Positions 32,005 through 41,164 are shown, numbered from the stretch's first letter. The stretch is DNA of 64,000 nucleotides from Carboxylicivirga sp. (GCA_025210475.1 JAOARW010000015.1:62001-126000); one strand, 5' to 3'. Notes: a model not told the origin generated them from the sequence alone. Translations and numbers: made by a program.

Positions 32005-33762
32005 ATGTATAGGACACATACGTGCGGAGAATTAAGAGTTGAGCACATTAATCAGTCGGTAACCCTTAGTGGCTGGGTGCAAAAGGTGAGAAACCTTGGA
32101 GGAATGACCTTTATCGATTTGAGAGACAGATATGGGATTACCCAATTAGTTTTTAATGAGGAAACGCATAAAGAACTTTGTGAACAAACGTCTGAACTTG
32201 GTCGCGAATATGTGATCCAGGTAAAAGGTCAGGTTGCCGAGCGAAGCAATAAAAACAGCAAGATTCCTACTGGTGATATTGAAATTTTAGTGGAAGGTTT
32301 AACCGTCCTGAATTCATCAGAACTGCCTCCTTTTACCATCGAAGATGAAACGGATGGTGGTGATGAATTACGAATGAAGTATCGCTACCTTGATTTGCGT
32401 CGTAATCCTGTTCGTGAGAACCTGGTGTTGCGTCATAAAATTGCATTTGAGGTACGTAACTACCTGAATAAAGAGGCGTTTATTGAAACAGAAACCCCTG
32501 TTTTGATAAAGTCGACACCTGAAGGAGCAAGGGATTTTATTGTGCCATCGCGTATGAACGAAGGCGAGTTTTATGCCTTGCCACAGTCGCCACAGGTATT
32601 TAAGCAGTTGCTTATGGTGAGTGGTTTCGATCGCTACTTCCAGATTGTAAAGTGTTTCCGCGATGAGGATTTACGTGCCGACCGTCAGCCGGAATTTACA
32701 CAGATTGACTGTGAAATGTCTTTCGTTGAGCAGGAAGATATCCTGAATACTTTTGAAGGAATGACCAAGCATTTGTTTAAGGTTATTAAGAATGTGGACA
32801 TTGATTATACATTCCCACGCTTGTCTTATGCTGATGCAATGAAATATTACGGATCTGATAAGCCGGATACTCGTTTTGAAATGAAGTTTGTTGAGTTGAC
32901 CGATGCTGTTAAAGGATCGGAATTCAAACTTTTTAACGAGGCTGAATATGTAGGTGGTATTTGTGCCGATGGTTGTGCCAGCTACACGCGTAAGCAATTG
33001 GATAAACTTACTGATTTTGTGAAGAAACCTCAGATTGGTGCCGGTGGTTTAATCTACATCAAATTCAATGCTGATGGAACTACTAAATCGTCAGTTGATA
33101 AATTCTTTACGCCAGATCAATTAAAAGAAATTGGTACTCAATTTAATGCTAAAGAAGGTGATCTAGTTTTAATTTTAGCAGGAGCATTAAATAAGACATT
33201 AAATGCACTTTGTGAGCTTCGTCTGGAGATGGGTGAGCAAATGGGCTTGCGTGACAAGAATAAGTTTTCACCATTGTGGGTTGTTGATTTTCCATTGTTG
33301 GAGTGGGATGAGGATTCAAAACGTTTCCACGCCATGCACCACCCATTTACATCGCCAAAAGCTGAAGATATGGATAAGCTGGAAAGTGCGCCGGGTGACG
33401 TACGTGCCAATGCTTATGATTTGGTGATTAACGGTGTAGAAATAGGTGGAGGTTCAGTTCGTATCTTCAACGATGAGTTACAACAGAAAATGTTCAAACT
33501 GCTTGGCTTTACTGAAGAAGAAGCAGAGAACCAGTTCGGTTTCTTAATGAATGCATTTAAATATGGTGCGCCTCCTCATGGTGGTGTAGCATTCGGTTTC
33601 GATCGTTTGGTTTCTTTATTTGCAGGTTTGGATTCAATTCGCGACGTGATTGCATTCCCGAAAAATAATTCTGGACGTGATGTGATGATTGATTCACCAT
33701 CGCCGGTAGCGAAAGATCAGTTGGATGAGCTTTCGATTGCTTTAAATATGAAAGAGAACTAG
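32005..33762 (+). CDS. aspS: Aspartyl-tRNA synthetase
   Basis: 585 residues from ATG 32,005, the usual bacterial AspRS length. The open frame extends to an ATG at 31,891, but the extra 38 residues do not look like AspRS, and the predicted transcription start falls after that codon. Order of parts: N-terminal OB-fold anticodon-binding domain ([11 protein letters not shown]..., [18 protein letters not shown]), class II catalytic core with ALPQSPQ flipping loop, motif 2 ([18 protein letters not shown]), the bacterial GAD insertion domain, and motif 3 ([11 protein letters not shown]). It charges tRNA-Asp in the cytoplasm. A strong terminator follows, so it is a single-gene unit. Confidence 0.97.
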   Translation: MYRTHTCGELRVEHINQSVTLSGWVQKVRNLGGMTFIDLRDRYGITQLVFNEETHKELCEQTSELGREYVIQVKGQVAERSNKNSKIPTGDIEILVEGLTVLNSSELPPFTIEDETDGGDELRMKYRYLDLRRNPVRENLVLRHKIAFEVRNYLNKEAFIETETPVLIKSTPEGARDFIVPSRMNEGEFYALPQSPQVFKQLLMVSGFDRYFQIVKCFRDEDLRADRQPEFTQIDCEMSFVEQEDILNTFEGMTKHLFKVIKNVDIDYTFPRLSYADAMKYYGSDKPDTRFEMKFVELTDAVKGSEFKLFNEAEYVGGICADGCASYTRKQLDKLTDFVKKPQIGAGGLIYIKFNADGTTKSSVDKFFTPDQLKEIGTQFNAKEGDLVLILAGALNKTLNALCELRLEMGEQMGLRDKNKFSPLWVVDFPLLEWDEDSKRFHAMHHPFTSPKAEDMDKLESAPGDVRANAYDLVINGVEIGGGSVRIFNDELQQKMFKLLGFTEEEAENQFGFLMNAFKYGAPPHGGVAFGFDRLVSLFAGLDSIRDVIAFPKNNSGRDVMIDSPSPVAKDQLDELSIALNMKEN

Positions 33763-33792
33763 TATTGGAATACTGATTCTAGTCAAAATATT

Positions 33793-33823
33793 AAAGGGGT
33801 ATCTGTTTCAGATACCCCTTTTT
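33793..33823 (+). terminator. Rho-independent terminator of aspS
   Basis: A 13-bp perfect stem AAAGGGGTATCTG with loop TTT (33,806-33,808) and its complement, running into a T-run, 30 bases after the aspS stop. Confidence 0.92.
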
Positions 33824-33945
33824 CGTATCCGAAGGTGAAGGGATTATTCTTCTTAGTTCATTTAGAAAGAAATGTGGTTAGCTGTTTCTGAGAGATCTCC
33901 ATTAATTTCTGCGAAAAGCTCGTTTTCTACTAAATAAAAAACGCC

Positions 33946-33973
33946 TATATTTGTGCATCTAACCGGTTTAGTA
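33946..33973 (+). promoter_or_regulatory. LacI-gene promoter with overlapping operator
   Basis: The -7 box TATATTTG (33,946-33,953) matches TAnnTTTG. Directly downstream, over the expected start of transcription, lies an operator-like palindrome centred on CCGG (AACCGGTT within CTAACCGGTTTAG, 33,959-33,971). LacI-family operators commonly have this central CG-rich palindrome, so autoregulation is likely. The sequence GGTTTAGTAAAAGTT recurs with one change before the kinase gene. Confidence 0.6.
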
Positions 33974-33981
33974 AAAGTTTA

Positions 33982-34965
33982 GTGAAGCCATCGTTAAAAA
34001 TCATAGCAGATAAGTCAGGTGTTTCTAAAACCACTGTTTCCTTCGTTCTAAATGGTCGGGGAGATGAGAAGAATATCAGTGCTGAAACGCAGCAGCGTGT
34101 TCTTGAAACTGCAAAAATGCTGGATTATGTGCCGAATCATCTGGCACGTAGTTTAAGTATGGGGCGTTCCTTTACCATTGGGTTTATTGTACCGGATATT
34201 TCCAATCCTTTTTTTGGGAAGATTGCCCGACTGGTGGAGCATTTTGCAGAAAAGCGCGGTTATTCCGTAATGGTGGCCAGCACCGACGAACGTCCGGATA
34301 AGGAAAAGAAAATACTGGAAACCTTCATCAACCGTCAGATAGATGGAATCATCATTGCTCCGGTTACAGATTTGAGTGATGTTGCTTTAAAACAAATTCC
34401 ATTGGTGTGTTTCGATCGTATCTATTCAAGGCAAGCGGAAACCGGTGTGGCGATTAATAATAAAGAAACAGCCCAACAGCTAACGCAGAGTCTCGTGAAT
34501 AAGGGGCATCAGCGAATAAGTCTGGTGGCATTAAGCTCTCAATTACCCAATATACAGGAACGAATTACAGGTTATAAAAAAGCTTTGGTTCAGAATGGGA
34601 TTGACATTGTTGAGCGATTAATTGTTGAGGTGGATGAGCACAATAAGAAAGCAAGTACCCGAAAAGTGATTAAGGAATTATTGGACGAGGTAAATGCTCC
34701 GACGGGCTATTTGTTTTTAAATAATGTATTGGCAGCTGAGGCCATTTGGACGGTTAATAAATACCATGCAAACAAAATCAATGGCCTTCATTTTGCATCA
34801 TTTGATAACCTTGATTTGTTTGATTATGCACTACCTAAGGTGATCTCAGCACTTCAGCCCGGCGAGGATATTGCACGGAATTGTGTGGATTTATTGTGCT
34901 ATCAGATCGATGAAAATAAAACGAAAGAAGGCTTTTGCCTTTCGACTAAAATAATTGAACGATAA
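33982..34965 (+). CDS. LacI-family transcriptional regulator of mannose/mannoside genes
   Basis: 327 residues from a GTG start, chosen because KPSLKIIADKSGVSKTTVSFVLNG is the standard beginning of this family. The helix-turn-helix and hinge helix (NHLARSLSMGRS) occupy about residues 3-60. A periplasmic-binding-protein-like sugar sensor domain fills the rest (TIGFIVPDISNPFF, DGIIIAPVT, CFDRI). Such proteins usually repress until a sugar or sugar phosphate binds. The gene is followed after 38 bp by a ROK kinase and then manA, and matching operators precede both regulator and kinase. It most likely controls this mannose-6-phosphate branch. The exact effector is not visible in the sequence. Confidence 0.92.
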   Translation: MKPSLKIIADKSGVSKTTVSFVLNGRGDEKNISAETQQRVLETAKMLDYVPNHLARSLSMGRSFTIGFIVPDISNPFFGKIARLVEHFAEKRGYSVMVASTDERPDKEKKILETFINRQIDGIIIAPVTDLSDVALKQIPLVCFDRIYSRQAETGVAINNKETAQQLTQSLVNKGHQRISLVALSSQLPNIQERITGYKKALVQNGIDIVERLIVEVDEHNKKASTRKVIKELLDEVNAPTGYLFLNNVLAAEAIWTVNKYHANKINGLHFASFDNLDLFDYALPKVISALQPGEDIARNCVDLLCYQIDENKTKEGFCLSTKIIER

Positions 34966-34978
34966 AAATTTTAACTAA

Positions 34979-34998
34979 TTACTAAATCGGTTTACTAA
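34979..34998 (+). promoter_or_regulatory. Second LacI operator, before the ROK kinase
   Basis: A palindrome centred at 34,988/34,989 (ACTAAATC / GGTTTACT); 8 of the 10 inner positions pair. It shares GGTTTA-S-TAAAAGTT with the operator before the regulator gene. It ends about 6 bases before the kinase ATG, so a bound repressor could block a local promoter or transcript elongation. Confidence 0.55.
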
Positions 34999-35003
34999 AA
35001 GTT

Positions 35004-36089
35004 ATGAGTAGCATTTATAATGATAACAGAACAGTTTTAACGCTTGATGCAGGTGGTACTAACTTCGTGTTTAATGCCATGCAAGGCGGTAAAAGTTTAA
35101 TCGAACCAATTAAGAAACCAGCAAATGGTGATAATCTGGATTTGTGTTTACAAACCATGATTGATGGTTTTAAGGCGGTGATAGAAAAGCTGGAGCAGAA
35201 GCCAGTGGCTATCAGTTTTGCTTTTCCTGGTCCGGCTGATTATCCCAATGGTATCATTGGTGATCTTGGCAATTTGCCTGCTTTCAGAGGTGGGGTGGCA
35301 TTGGGTCCTATGTTGGAACATCATTTCAATATTCCCGTTTTTATTCAGAATGATGGTGATTTGTATGCTTATGGCGAGGCTTTGGGTGGTATTTTACCAG
35401 AGATCAATAATGAGTTGGAAAAACGCGAATCAAGCAAGCGCTATAAAAATATTATTGGCTTAACATTAGGTACAGGATTTGGAGCCGGTTTAGTTCATAA
35501 TAACAAATTAATTGCCGGCGATAACAGCATCGTGGCCGAAGTATGGAACATCAGTAATTCTATTTCGCCAGAGCGCAATGCCGAAGAAGGCGTGAGCACA
35601 CGTGCCATCATCAACGTGTATAATGAGTTATCAGGAAATACCGAGGCCCTAATGCCGAAGGATGTGTTCGATATTGCATCTGGTACTAAAGAAGGTGATA
35701 AAGAAGCTGCCTTAAATGCTTTTGCTGTATTTGGTAGGCACATCGGTGATTCGGTTGCCAACCTGATTAATCTGTTTGATGGAATTGTAGTGATTGGCGG
35801 TGGTTTAACAGGTGCCAGCAAGTTTTATATGCCAGCTGTAATGGAAGTGCTTAAAGGCAAATTTGGTAACGGTCAGGATCGATTGGTACAAAAAGTTTAT
35901 TGTCTGGATAATGCTGATGAACAGGAGGCCTTTTTCAATACAAACAGTCATCCGATTAAGGTGCCATTTACGGATAAAACAGTTGATTATTCACCTGAAC
36001 AGAAGATTGCCATTGCTACCAGTAGATTGGATGCCAGCGATGCAATTGCCATTGGAGCCTATGCCTATGCATTAAACCAGTTGGGATAA
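35004..36089 (+). CDS. ROK-family sugar kinase, probably mannokinase or glucokinase
   Basis: 361 residues, longer than many ROK kinases (about 300). The ATP/phosphate-1 motif LTLDAGGTNFVFNA is near residue 13, the FPGP sugar-site motif near 74, QNDGDLYAYGEA near 118 with the likely catalytic Asp, and LGTGFGAGLV near 155. GGG-LTGASKFY at about 254 is part of the adenosine site. The cysteine-rich zinc-binding CxCGxxGC signature of classical ROK proteins is absent; AEVWNISNSI stands near that place. It phosphorylates a hexose at C6 in the cytoplasm. Its place between a LacI regulator and mannose-6-phosphate isomerase, with a beta-mannosidase nearby, favours mannose as substrate. Fructose or glucose are possible. 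Confidence 0.85.
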   Translation: MSSIYNDNRTVLTLDAGGTNFVFNAMQGGKSLIEPIKKPANGDNLDLCLQTMIDGFKAVIEKLEQKPVAISFAFPGPADYPNGIIGDLGNLPAFRGGVALGPMLEHHFNIPVFIQNDGDLYAYGEALGGILPEINNELEKRESSKRYKNIIGLTLGTGFGAGLVHNNKLIAGDNSIVAEVWNISNSISPERNAEEGVSTRAIINVYNELSGNTEALMPKDVFDIASGTKEGDKEAALNAFAVFGRHIGDSVANLINLFDGIVVIGGGLTGASKFYMPAVMEVLKGKFGNGQDRLVQKVYCLDNADEQEAFFNTNSHPIKVPFTDKTVDYSPEQKIAIATSRLDASDAIAIGAYAYALNQLG

Positions 36090-36109
36090 TTGGGTGTTTT
36101 CTACTTAAA

Positions 36110-36145
36110 AACCTGAGTTCAGTTTAAATTTATAGAACTCAGGTT
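36110..36145 (+). promoter_or_regulatory. Long hairpin between kinase and manA
   Basis: AACCTGAGTTC (36,110-36,120) pairs perfectly with GAACTCAGGTT (36,135-36,145) around a 14-base loop. No T-run follows, so it is not a standard terminator. It may stabilise or process the mRNA between the two genes. Confidence 0.5.
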
Positions 36146-36192
36146 AAAACGAATCAATAAATATTCAATAAAACGAATTAACACAATAAGTA

Positions 36193-37164
36193 ATGTTGTA
36201 TCCATTGAAGTTTAATCCCATCCTGAAAGAGATGATCTGGGGTGGTAAAAAGATTCCTCAAAAACTCAATGTTGAGGTGGGTGATGATGTAAAGATCGGC
36301 GAGAACTTTGCTGTATCGGGTTTGAAAAATGATTTATCGGTGGTCAGTAATGGTGATTTAGCTGGTAAGCACATGATGGAGCTGATTGAGACCTATAAAG
36401 GAGATTTGTTGGGTGAGAAAGTTTATAATCAGTTTGGGACTAAATTTCCTTTGTTGATTAAATACATTGATGCCAACGATGATTTATCCATACAGGTACA
36501 CCCAGATGATGAACTGGCGAAGGTAAAGCACGATTCGTTTGGTAAAACGGAAATGTGGTATGTGATCGATACGGAAAAAGATGCCTCTTTGATTTCTGGT
36601 TTTACGAAGAAAACAAATGCAGAAGAGTTTGAGAAGTACCATTCATCTGGTGATTTGATGCAGTTAATGGCCAAGCATGCGACCAACGAAGGCGATACTT
36701 TTTTTATTCCTGCTGGTAAGGTTCATTCCATTGGCAGTGGCAACCTGATTGCAGAAATTCAGCAGACATCGGATATCACTTACCGTATTTATGACTTCGA
36801 TCGTCGTGATAAGTTTGGTAATCCACGTGAACTGCACCATGAATTGGCAATGGATGCCATGAATTTCGCGGATGATGAGGCCGGAAAAGTAGCTTATGAA
36901 GCGAAGCTTAACGAATCGGTAAATATGGCTGCATGCCAGTATTTTACTGCCAATATGCTAATGGTGGATGGTGAATTGCAAAAAGACTACAGCCAGTTGG
37001 ATTCATTCGTAATTTTGATGAATGTAGGTGGAAGCTGTGAGCTAAAAGCCAATGGCATTAGTATTGAGTTGAACGAGATGGAAGCAAGTTTAATTCCAGC
37101 TACAATTGGTGAAGTTGAGTTAAAAGCTGATGGTGAAGCCAAATTATTAGAAGTTTACATCTAA
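36193..37164 (+). CDS. manA: Mannose-6-phosphate isomerase, class I
   Basis: 323 residues, the short single-cupin-pair form common in Bacteroidota and Firmicutes. Zinc ligands are all present: Q101 and H103 (SIQVHPDD), E120 (KTEMWY) and H178 (PAGKVHSIG). The EIQQTSDITYRIYDFDR stretch is a family hallmark. It interconverts mannose-6-phosphate and fructose-6-phosphate, feeding mannose into glycolysis or, in reverse, supplying GDP-mannose synthesis. It lies 103 bp after the ROK kinase, with a hairpin but no clear terminator between, so co-transcription is likely. It converges with the aquaporin gene. Confidence 0.95.
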   Translation: MLYPLKFNPILKEMIWGGKKIPQKLNVEVGDDVKIGENFAVSGLKNDLSVVSNGDLAGKHMMELIETYKGDLLGEKVYNQFGTKFPLLIKYIDANDDLSIQVHPDDELAKVKHDSFGKTEMWYVIDTEKDASLISGFTKKTNAEEFEKYHSSGDLMQLMAKHATNEGDTFFIPAGKVHSIGSGNLIAEIQQTSDITYRIYDFDRRDKFGNPRELHHELAMDAMNFADDEAGKVAYEAKLNESVNMAACQYFTANMLMVDGELQKDYSQLDSFVILMNVGGSCELKANGISIELNEMEASLIPATIGEVELKADGEAKLLEVYI

Positions 37165-37189
37165 GGATAAAAATTAGTCTGTAATAATG

Positions 37190-37228
37190 AAAGGTGCCCA
37201 AAAATCAAACGATATTGGACACCTTTTT
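37190..37228 (+). terminator. Terminator between manA and convergent aqpZ
   Basis: AAAGGTG (37,190-37,196) pairs with CACCTTT (37,220-37,226). Inside it CCA pairs with TGG across small bulges, and a T-run follows. Flanking A and T runs allow use in both directions. Confidence 0.7.
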
Positions 37229-37265
37229 ATGTATTAACCCGATTCAAATTTCGGAGCTCAGATTA

Positions 37266-37952
37266 TTATTCTTCGTTTGGCGATAGGTATTTGTATACGA
37301 TGCCTGCGAGGATGGCACCAACAATAGGGGCTACCCAGAATAGCCATAACTGACCGATTGCCCAATCTCCTGCAAATAGAGCCTGTGAAGTGCTTCGGGC
37401 CGGATTCACCGAGGTGTTAGTGACAGGAATGCTAATCAGGTGGATAAGGGTTAGGGCCAAACCAATGGCTAAGCCAGCAAAGCCAACCGGAGCTTTAGAG
37501 TGAGTAGCTCCCAGTATTACTATTAAAAACATAAAGGTCATAACAAGCTCACATACCAATGCTGCAACCAAACTATAGCCACCCGGAGAATGCTCACCAT
37601 ATCCGTTAGCAGCAAAACCACCCAGTTCAAAACCAGACTTTCCGCTCGCAATCAGGTAGAGAATAAAAGCACCGGCTGTGGCACCTAATACTTGTGCAAT
37701 AATGTATGGAAGGATATCTTTTGCCGGGAAGCGTCCGCCTGCCCATAGCCCCAAAGTAACGGCCGGATTAAGGTGACAGCCGGAAATGTGACCAATGGCA
37801 TATGCCATGGTAACCACGGTTAATCCAAAGGCAATTGAAACGCCGGCAAAACCAATCCCCAATTCGGGATAGGCTGCAGCTAATACGGCACTTCCACAGC
37901 CACCCAATACGAGCCACCACGTGCCAAAAAATTCTGCTACTAATTTCTTCAT
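37266..37952 (-). CDS. aqpZ: Aquaporin Z-like water channel
   Basis: 228 residues with six transmembrane segments and two half-helices carrying the NPA motifs (N62-P-A and N183-P-A-R186). The selectivity-filter residues read as F42, H171, T180 and R186, the narrow water-selective type of AqpZ rather than the wider glycerol type of GlpF. The length and the opening [20 protein letters not shown] also match AqpZ. It allows rapid osmotic water flow across the inner membrane. It is transcribed away from the beta-mannosidase terminator, so it is probably its own unit. Proximity to the mannose genes need not mean shared function. Confidence 0.95.
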   Translation of the reverse strand: MKKLVAEFFGTWWLVLGGCGSAVLAAAYPELGIGFAGVSIAFGLTVVTMAYAIGHISGCHLNPAVTLGLWAGGRFPAKDILPYIIAQVLGATAGAFILYLIASGKSGFELGGFAANGYGEHSPGGYSLVAALVCELVMTFMFLIVILGATHSKAPVGFAGLAIGLALTLIHLISIPVTNTSVNPARSTSQALFAGDWAIGQLWLFWVAPIVGAILAGIVYKYLSPNEE

Positions 37953-38041
37953 AATTTAAGTACTTGATTAATAAAGAGAAGTAATTTAAGGTGTTATTCT
38001 TTAATAATCCACTTAGTTATGGTAAAGAAAGTATAGGCAAC

Positions 38042-38082
38042 AAAAAAACGGCTCCCGTTACACCGTAACGGGAGCCGTTTTT
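38042..38082 (-). terminator. Very strong terminator of beta-mannosidase gene
   Basis: An 18-bp perfect stem (38,044-38,061 with 38,065-38,082) with a 3-base loop, core ACGGCTCCCGTTAC. On the minus strand it ends in a run of seven T, 24 bases after the beta-mannosidase stop and before the aquaporin gene. Confidence 0.92.
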
Positions 38083-38105
38083 GTATTATATCAGTTATTA
38101 AATAA

Positions 38106-40682
38106 TTAATAAGTATCCTGAAGTGTTCTGATTAATAGATTATTCTTAAAGTTTTCGATTTTTGCATCTGTTTCAAATACAATGGTTTTGCTGGTACCCG
38201 GCAGTAAATCAAAATAATTGTCAGAGAACCAACCATCAACTTCGTCGAAACTGAAATAAACATTCTTAGCCAACTTATCAGTTTTAACTGTAATCTGATA
38301 GCCTTTCTCAACCTTGGTGACAGAAGAGCTTACCTTTGGTTGAGGTAGTGTTAAATCTTTTGCCTCTTTAAAGTAAGAAGTTGTTTCATATACTAATTTG
38401 TCATCGGCATATAACTTTGTTGATAATACTGCTTTAGATGCATCAATGTTATTAAGCACCTTTTTCAGACCTTGTTTAAAAATCACTGTTGATGTGTTCG
38501 CTTTAATGCTTACATCAGCATTGTGTTCCCAAAGAATACTGCCTTCAAAATCGAGTATGGCAAGCTCAAGTTTACCTTTTTTGTCGTCAAATTTGTCTGA
38601 AACACTATAAATAAGCAGGTCGCTTGTTTTGGTATCGGGAACTGCAATTAACGGCGCATAGGCTTTTCTGGTAAAGTATTGTAAAGCTTTCCAATTACCG
38701 AAGTAGTCAATGCTTGACCACGAAGCAACAGGCCAAACATCGTTTAGCTGCCAATACAAGCTACCCATAGTAGTCGGCATGTTAATGCGATGTCCTTCAA
38801 TTCCGGTTCGGATACCTTCGGCCTGTAATAATAAACCAACGTAAAGGAATGATTCAAAATCTTTAGGATTACGGTAATAGTTATCCATGTATCGTTTGAT
38901 GGTTGGATTACCAATAAACGAGCGCTGGTGCGATTTCATTACTTCCGAATTAATATCATAATCTTCCGGAATGCTATACTTCTTAACGGTTTTAAGCTCG
39001 GGGAATGACTGAAATCCATATTCGCTAACAAAACGAGCTGCTCCATCATGATAAGTAATAAAAGGAACATCCTGGAACCAAATACGCCAATCGTGCTCAT
39101 CACCATCAATTTTACTGGTTCGTATGGTATCGCCAGCTTGCGGACTGGAAGCCCAATATTGTTTGGCAGGATCGTGTAATTTCACGGCACTAGGCAATAC
39201 ATCCAGGAAGATATCTTTATAGGCTTGCCACATGGCTGCAGCTCCTTCTGGTTGTTTCTTTTCATTATCTTCTTTCCAGCCCCAACCAAACCAGGCTCCT
39301 AAAATTTCGTTATTACCACACCAAAGGGCGATACTTGGGTGATTTCTTAAACGACGAACATTGTATTCCGCCTCTTCGCGAACACTTTCTAAAAACTCGG
39401 GATGACCAGGGTACATGTTACAGGCAAACATAAAATCCTGCCAAACCAAAATACCGTATTGATCACATAGGTCGTAAAAGATTTCTTTCTCATAAATACC
39501 GCCTCCCCATACACGCAGCATGTTAAAATGGCAATCGGCAGCCGATTTAATGATGTGTTCATATTTTTCAGGAGATACTCTGTCGAGAAAAACATCATTA
39601 GGTATGTAGTTGGCACCTTTCATAAACACAGGCTTTCCATTTAGTTTAAAGTAAAAGGAGCGACCAACTTCATCATCTTCCCGCACCAATTCTATGGTTC
39701 TTAAGCCAAGTGTATGTTCATATGTTTCGGAACCGGCATTGGAATTTAATTGCCCTTTTACTTTGTAAAGATGAGCATCACCCAACCCATTGCTCCACCA
39801 GCGCTGAGGATTTTCAATACTGAAATCAACCTTATAAGTGTGATTTCCGGTTTTAAGTTGCACCTTTTTATCGGCAACTTGCTGTCCGTCGATGCTAATT
39901 GTTAAGCTAGCTTCTTCATCTTTAGTGGCCTCGATTTCAAATACCGAAGTTAATTGAGCTACCTGATCATTAAGCGTATTTTGCTGCGTGTGAATGTTTT
40001 TAATTTGTGCGCTATTCCAGGCTTTAAGAGTTATTGGTTCCCAAATTCCGGACGTAACCAAACGTGGTCCCCAATCCCAGCCAAATTGATAAGGAGCCTT
40101 CCGAACATGGGGACTTACCCATTTTTCACCAGGAACCTTTCCTATTTTGGCCAGATCGTTAGGTGATGATTGTACCACATAAGGGTAGTTGTCGTATATA
40201 TCCAAGCCTACTTTAATTGGCGAATGAAAATAAATGCGTAAACTATTCTCGCCTTCTTTCAACAAGTCTTTGCTGTCGGTGGTCCAGCCTCTGAACATGT
40301 TATCAGCCTTAAGTATTAATTTTTCGTTCAGATATACATCGGCATAGGTGTCGAGTCCGGCAAAATTCAATTCTATTTTGTCTTTGCTTAAAAGTGCCTG
40401 GTCGATGGTAAAAGAGGTTTTGTAAACCCAATCTTTTTTATCGATCCATTGTAAATCATGTTCGTTCAGTCTGTAAAAAGGATCTTTAATTAGATCATGG
40501 GCCAATAAATCGGTATGTACGCATCCGGGAACAGTAGCTGTGCGCCAATCATCCTTGTCAGCTTCACTAAATTGCCAACCTGTATCGATGGCCATTGTTG
40601 TTGCAGACTCTTTTGTGTTTTGCAGACCGCAGGATAACAGTCCCAGAAGGGCAAAAAGAGATAAAGTGTTGAATAGTTTCAT
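38106..40682 (-). CDS. GH2 beta-mannosidase, predicted lipoprotein
   Basis: 858 residues. The N-terminus is a lipoprotein signal peptide with lipobox L-L-S-C18, so the enzyme is predicted to be lipid-anchored in the envelope. The order is GH2 sugar-binding domain (about 35-210), immunoglobulin-like domain, TIM barrel (about 340-650) and C-terminal beta domains. The acid/base is E459 in CGNNEILG, and the nucleophile is E554 in SEYGFQS. GWDWGPRLVTSGIW and WGGGIYE are typical of beta-mannosidases rather than beta-galactosidases. It removes terminal beta-mannose from mannan or N-glycan-type oligosaccharides, yielding mannose for the kinase and isomerase nearby. No LacI operator of the kinase type was seen upstream, so control may be separate. 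Confidence 0.93.
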   Translation of the reverse strand: MKLFNTLSLFALLGLLSCGLQNTKESATTMAIDTGWQFSEADKDDWRTATVPGCVHTDLLAHDLIKDPFYRLNEHDLQWIDKKDWVYKTSFTIDQALLSKDKIELNFAGLDTYADVYLNEKLILKADNMFRGWTTDSKDLLKEGENSLRIYFHSPIKVGLDIYDNYPYVVQSSPNDLAKIGKVPGEKWVSPHVRKAPYQFGWDWGPRLVTSGIWEPITLKAWNSAQIKNIHTQQNTLNDQVAQLTSVFEIEATKDEEASLTISIDGQQVADKKVQLKTGNHTYKVDFSIENPQRWWSNGLGDAHLYKVKGQLNSNAGSETYEHTLGLRTIELVREDDEVGRSFYFKLNGKPVFMKGANYIPNDVFLDRVSPEKYEHIIKSAADCHFNMLRVWGGGIYEKEIFYDLCDQYGILVWQDFMFACNMYPGHPEFLESVREEAEYNVRRLRNHPSIALWCGNNEILGAWFGWGWKEDNEKKQPEGAAAMWQAYKDIFLDVLPSAVKLHDPAKQYWASSPQAGDTIRTSKIDGDEHDWRIWFQDVPFITYHDGAARFVSEYGFQSFPELKTVKKYSIPEDYDINSEVMKSHQRSFIGNPTIKRYMDNYYRNPKDFESFLYVGLLLQAEGIRTGIEGHRINMPTTMGSLYWQLNDVWPVASWSSIDYFGNWKALQYFTRKAYAPLIAVPDTKTSDLLIYSVSDKFDDKKGKLELAILDFEGSILWEHNADVSIKANTSTVIFKQGLKKVLNNIDASKAVLSTKLYADDKLVYETTSYFKEAKDLTLPQPKVSSSVTKVEKGYQITVKTDKLAKNVYFSFDEVDGWFSDNYFDLLPGTSKTIVFETDAKIENFKNNLLIRTLQDTY

Positions 40683-40990
40683 ATTTTATAATGTTTGTTT
40701 TTTCGTTATTGAAGTTTCAATATTATTATTCCTGTAATAAGTTTTAAAAACACATTTTAGCGCATGTAAAACTAATACGAGCTTTTATAATCCAAAGGTG
40801 TCAATTGTTTAAAAATATAAACAATATTTCGGATCGGAACATGTAAAGTAGTTGTCAACTGCCTTATTAACTGTTTTTACAGTGAAATATCGCAGTTGAT
40901 TAATTACACGCATTACAAAATTGATCAACAGGATAAATATATTTACATGTCCTATCTTTAGAAAATTATTGGTTTAAATCAATAAAATTC
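40683..40990. other. Divergent intergenic region with inverted repeat at 40,804
   Basis: This part of the 482-bp gap between the minus-strand beta-mannosidase and the plus-strand AraC-type gene has no ORF. ATTGTTTA-N6-TAAACAAT (40,804-40,825) is a perfect 8-bp inverted repeat, about 120 bp from the beta-mannosidase start, and may be a regulator site. A weak minus-strand box (complement of CCAAAGGTG, 40,792) lies next to it. A degenerate TATCTTTA at 40,953 could be the -7 box for the plus-strand transcript. Confidence 0.4.
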
Positions 40991-41124
40991 CCAGAGGTTT
41001 GCCTCTGGAGCAACTTTTTCTCCCCGGAATTTCAGGGGACCTGACCGATTTATTGGCCTGAGGGGTTAATAAAGAACACTTTAAGAGTTATCTTTATTAA
41101 TAGGCGAAACGACCCTGAGAATTC
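40991..41124 (+). ncRNA. Candidate structured RNA leader of AraC-type gene
   Basis: Non-coding and dense in complementary segments. Hairpin 1 is CCAGAGG-TTTG-CCTCTGG (40,991-41,008). A closing stem pairs GAATTTCAGGG (41,027-41,037) with CCCTGAGAATTC (41,113-41,124), leaving one or two bulged bases. Inside lie a small CCGA/TTGG hairpin and a perfect 10-bp stem TTAATAAAGA (41,066) with TCTTTATTAA (41,091). A conserved-looking single strand GGCGAAACGA joins them. The region ends 40 bases before the AraC-type start. I recognise no known riboswitch class. It could also be an independent small RNA. Confidence 0.45.
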
Positions 41125-41164
41125 AATCTGATAACTATGAAGTTGAATTTAAACACATAAATAA

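Noticed and set aside
37266..37952. Glycerol facilitator (GlpF) for the minus-strand channel
   Set aside because: The selectivity-filter residues His171 and Thr180 with Arg186 fit water-specific AqpZ.
41113..41120. CCCTGAGA as a TPP riboswitch signature
   Set aside because: The other conserved TPP segments are absent, and the downstream genes have no thiamine link.
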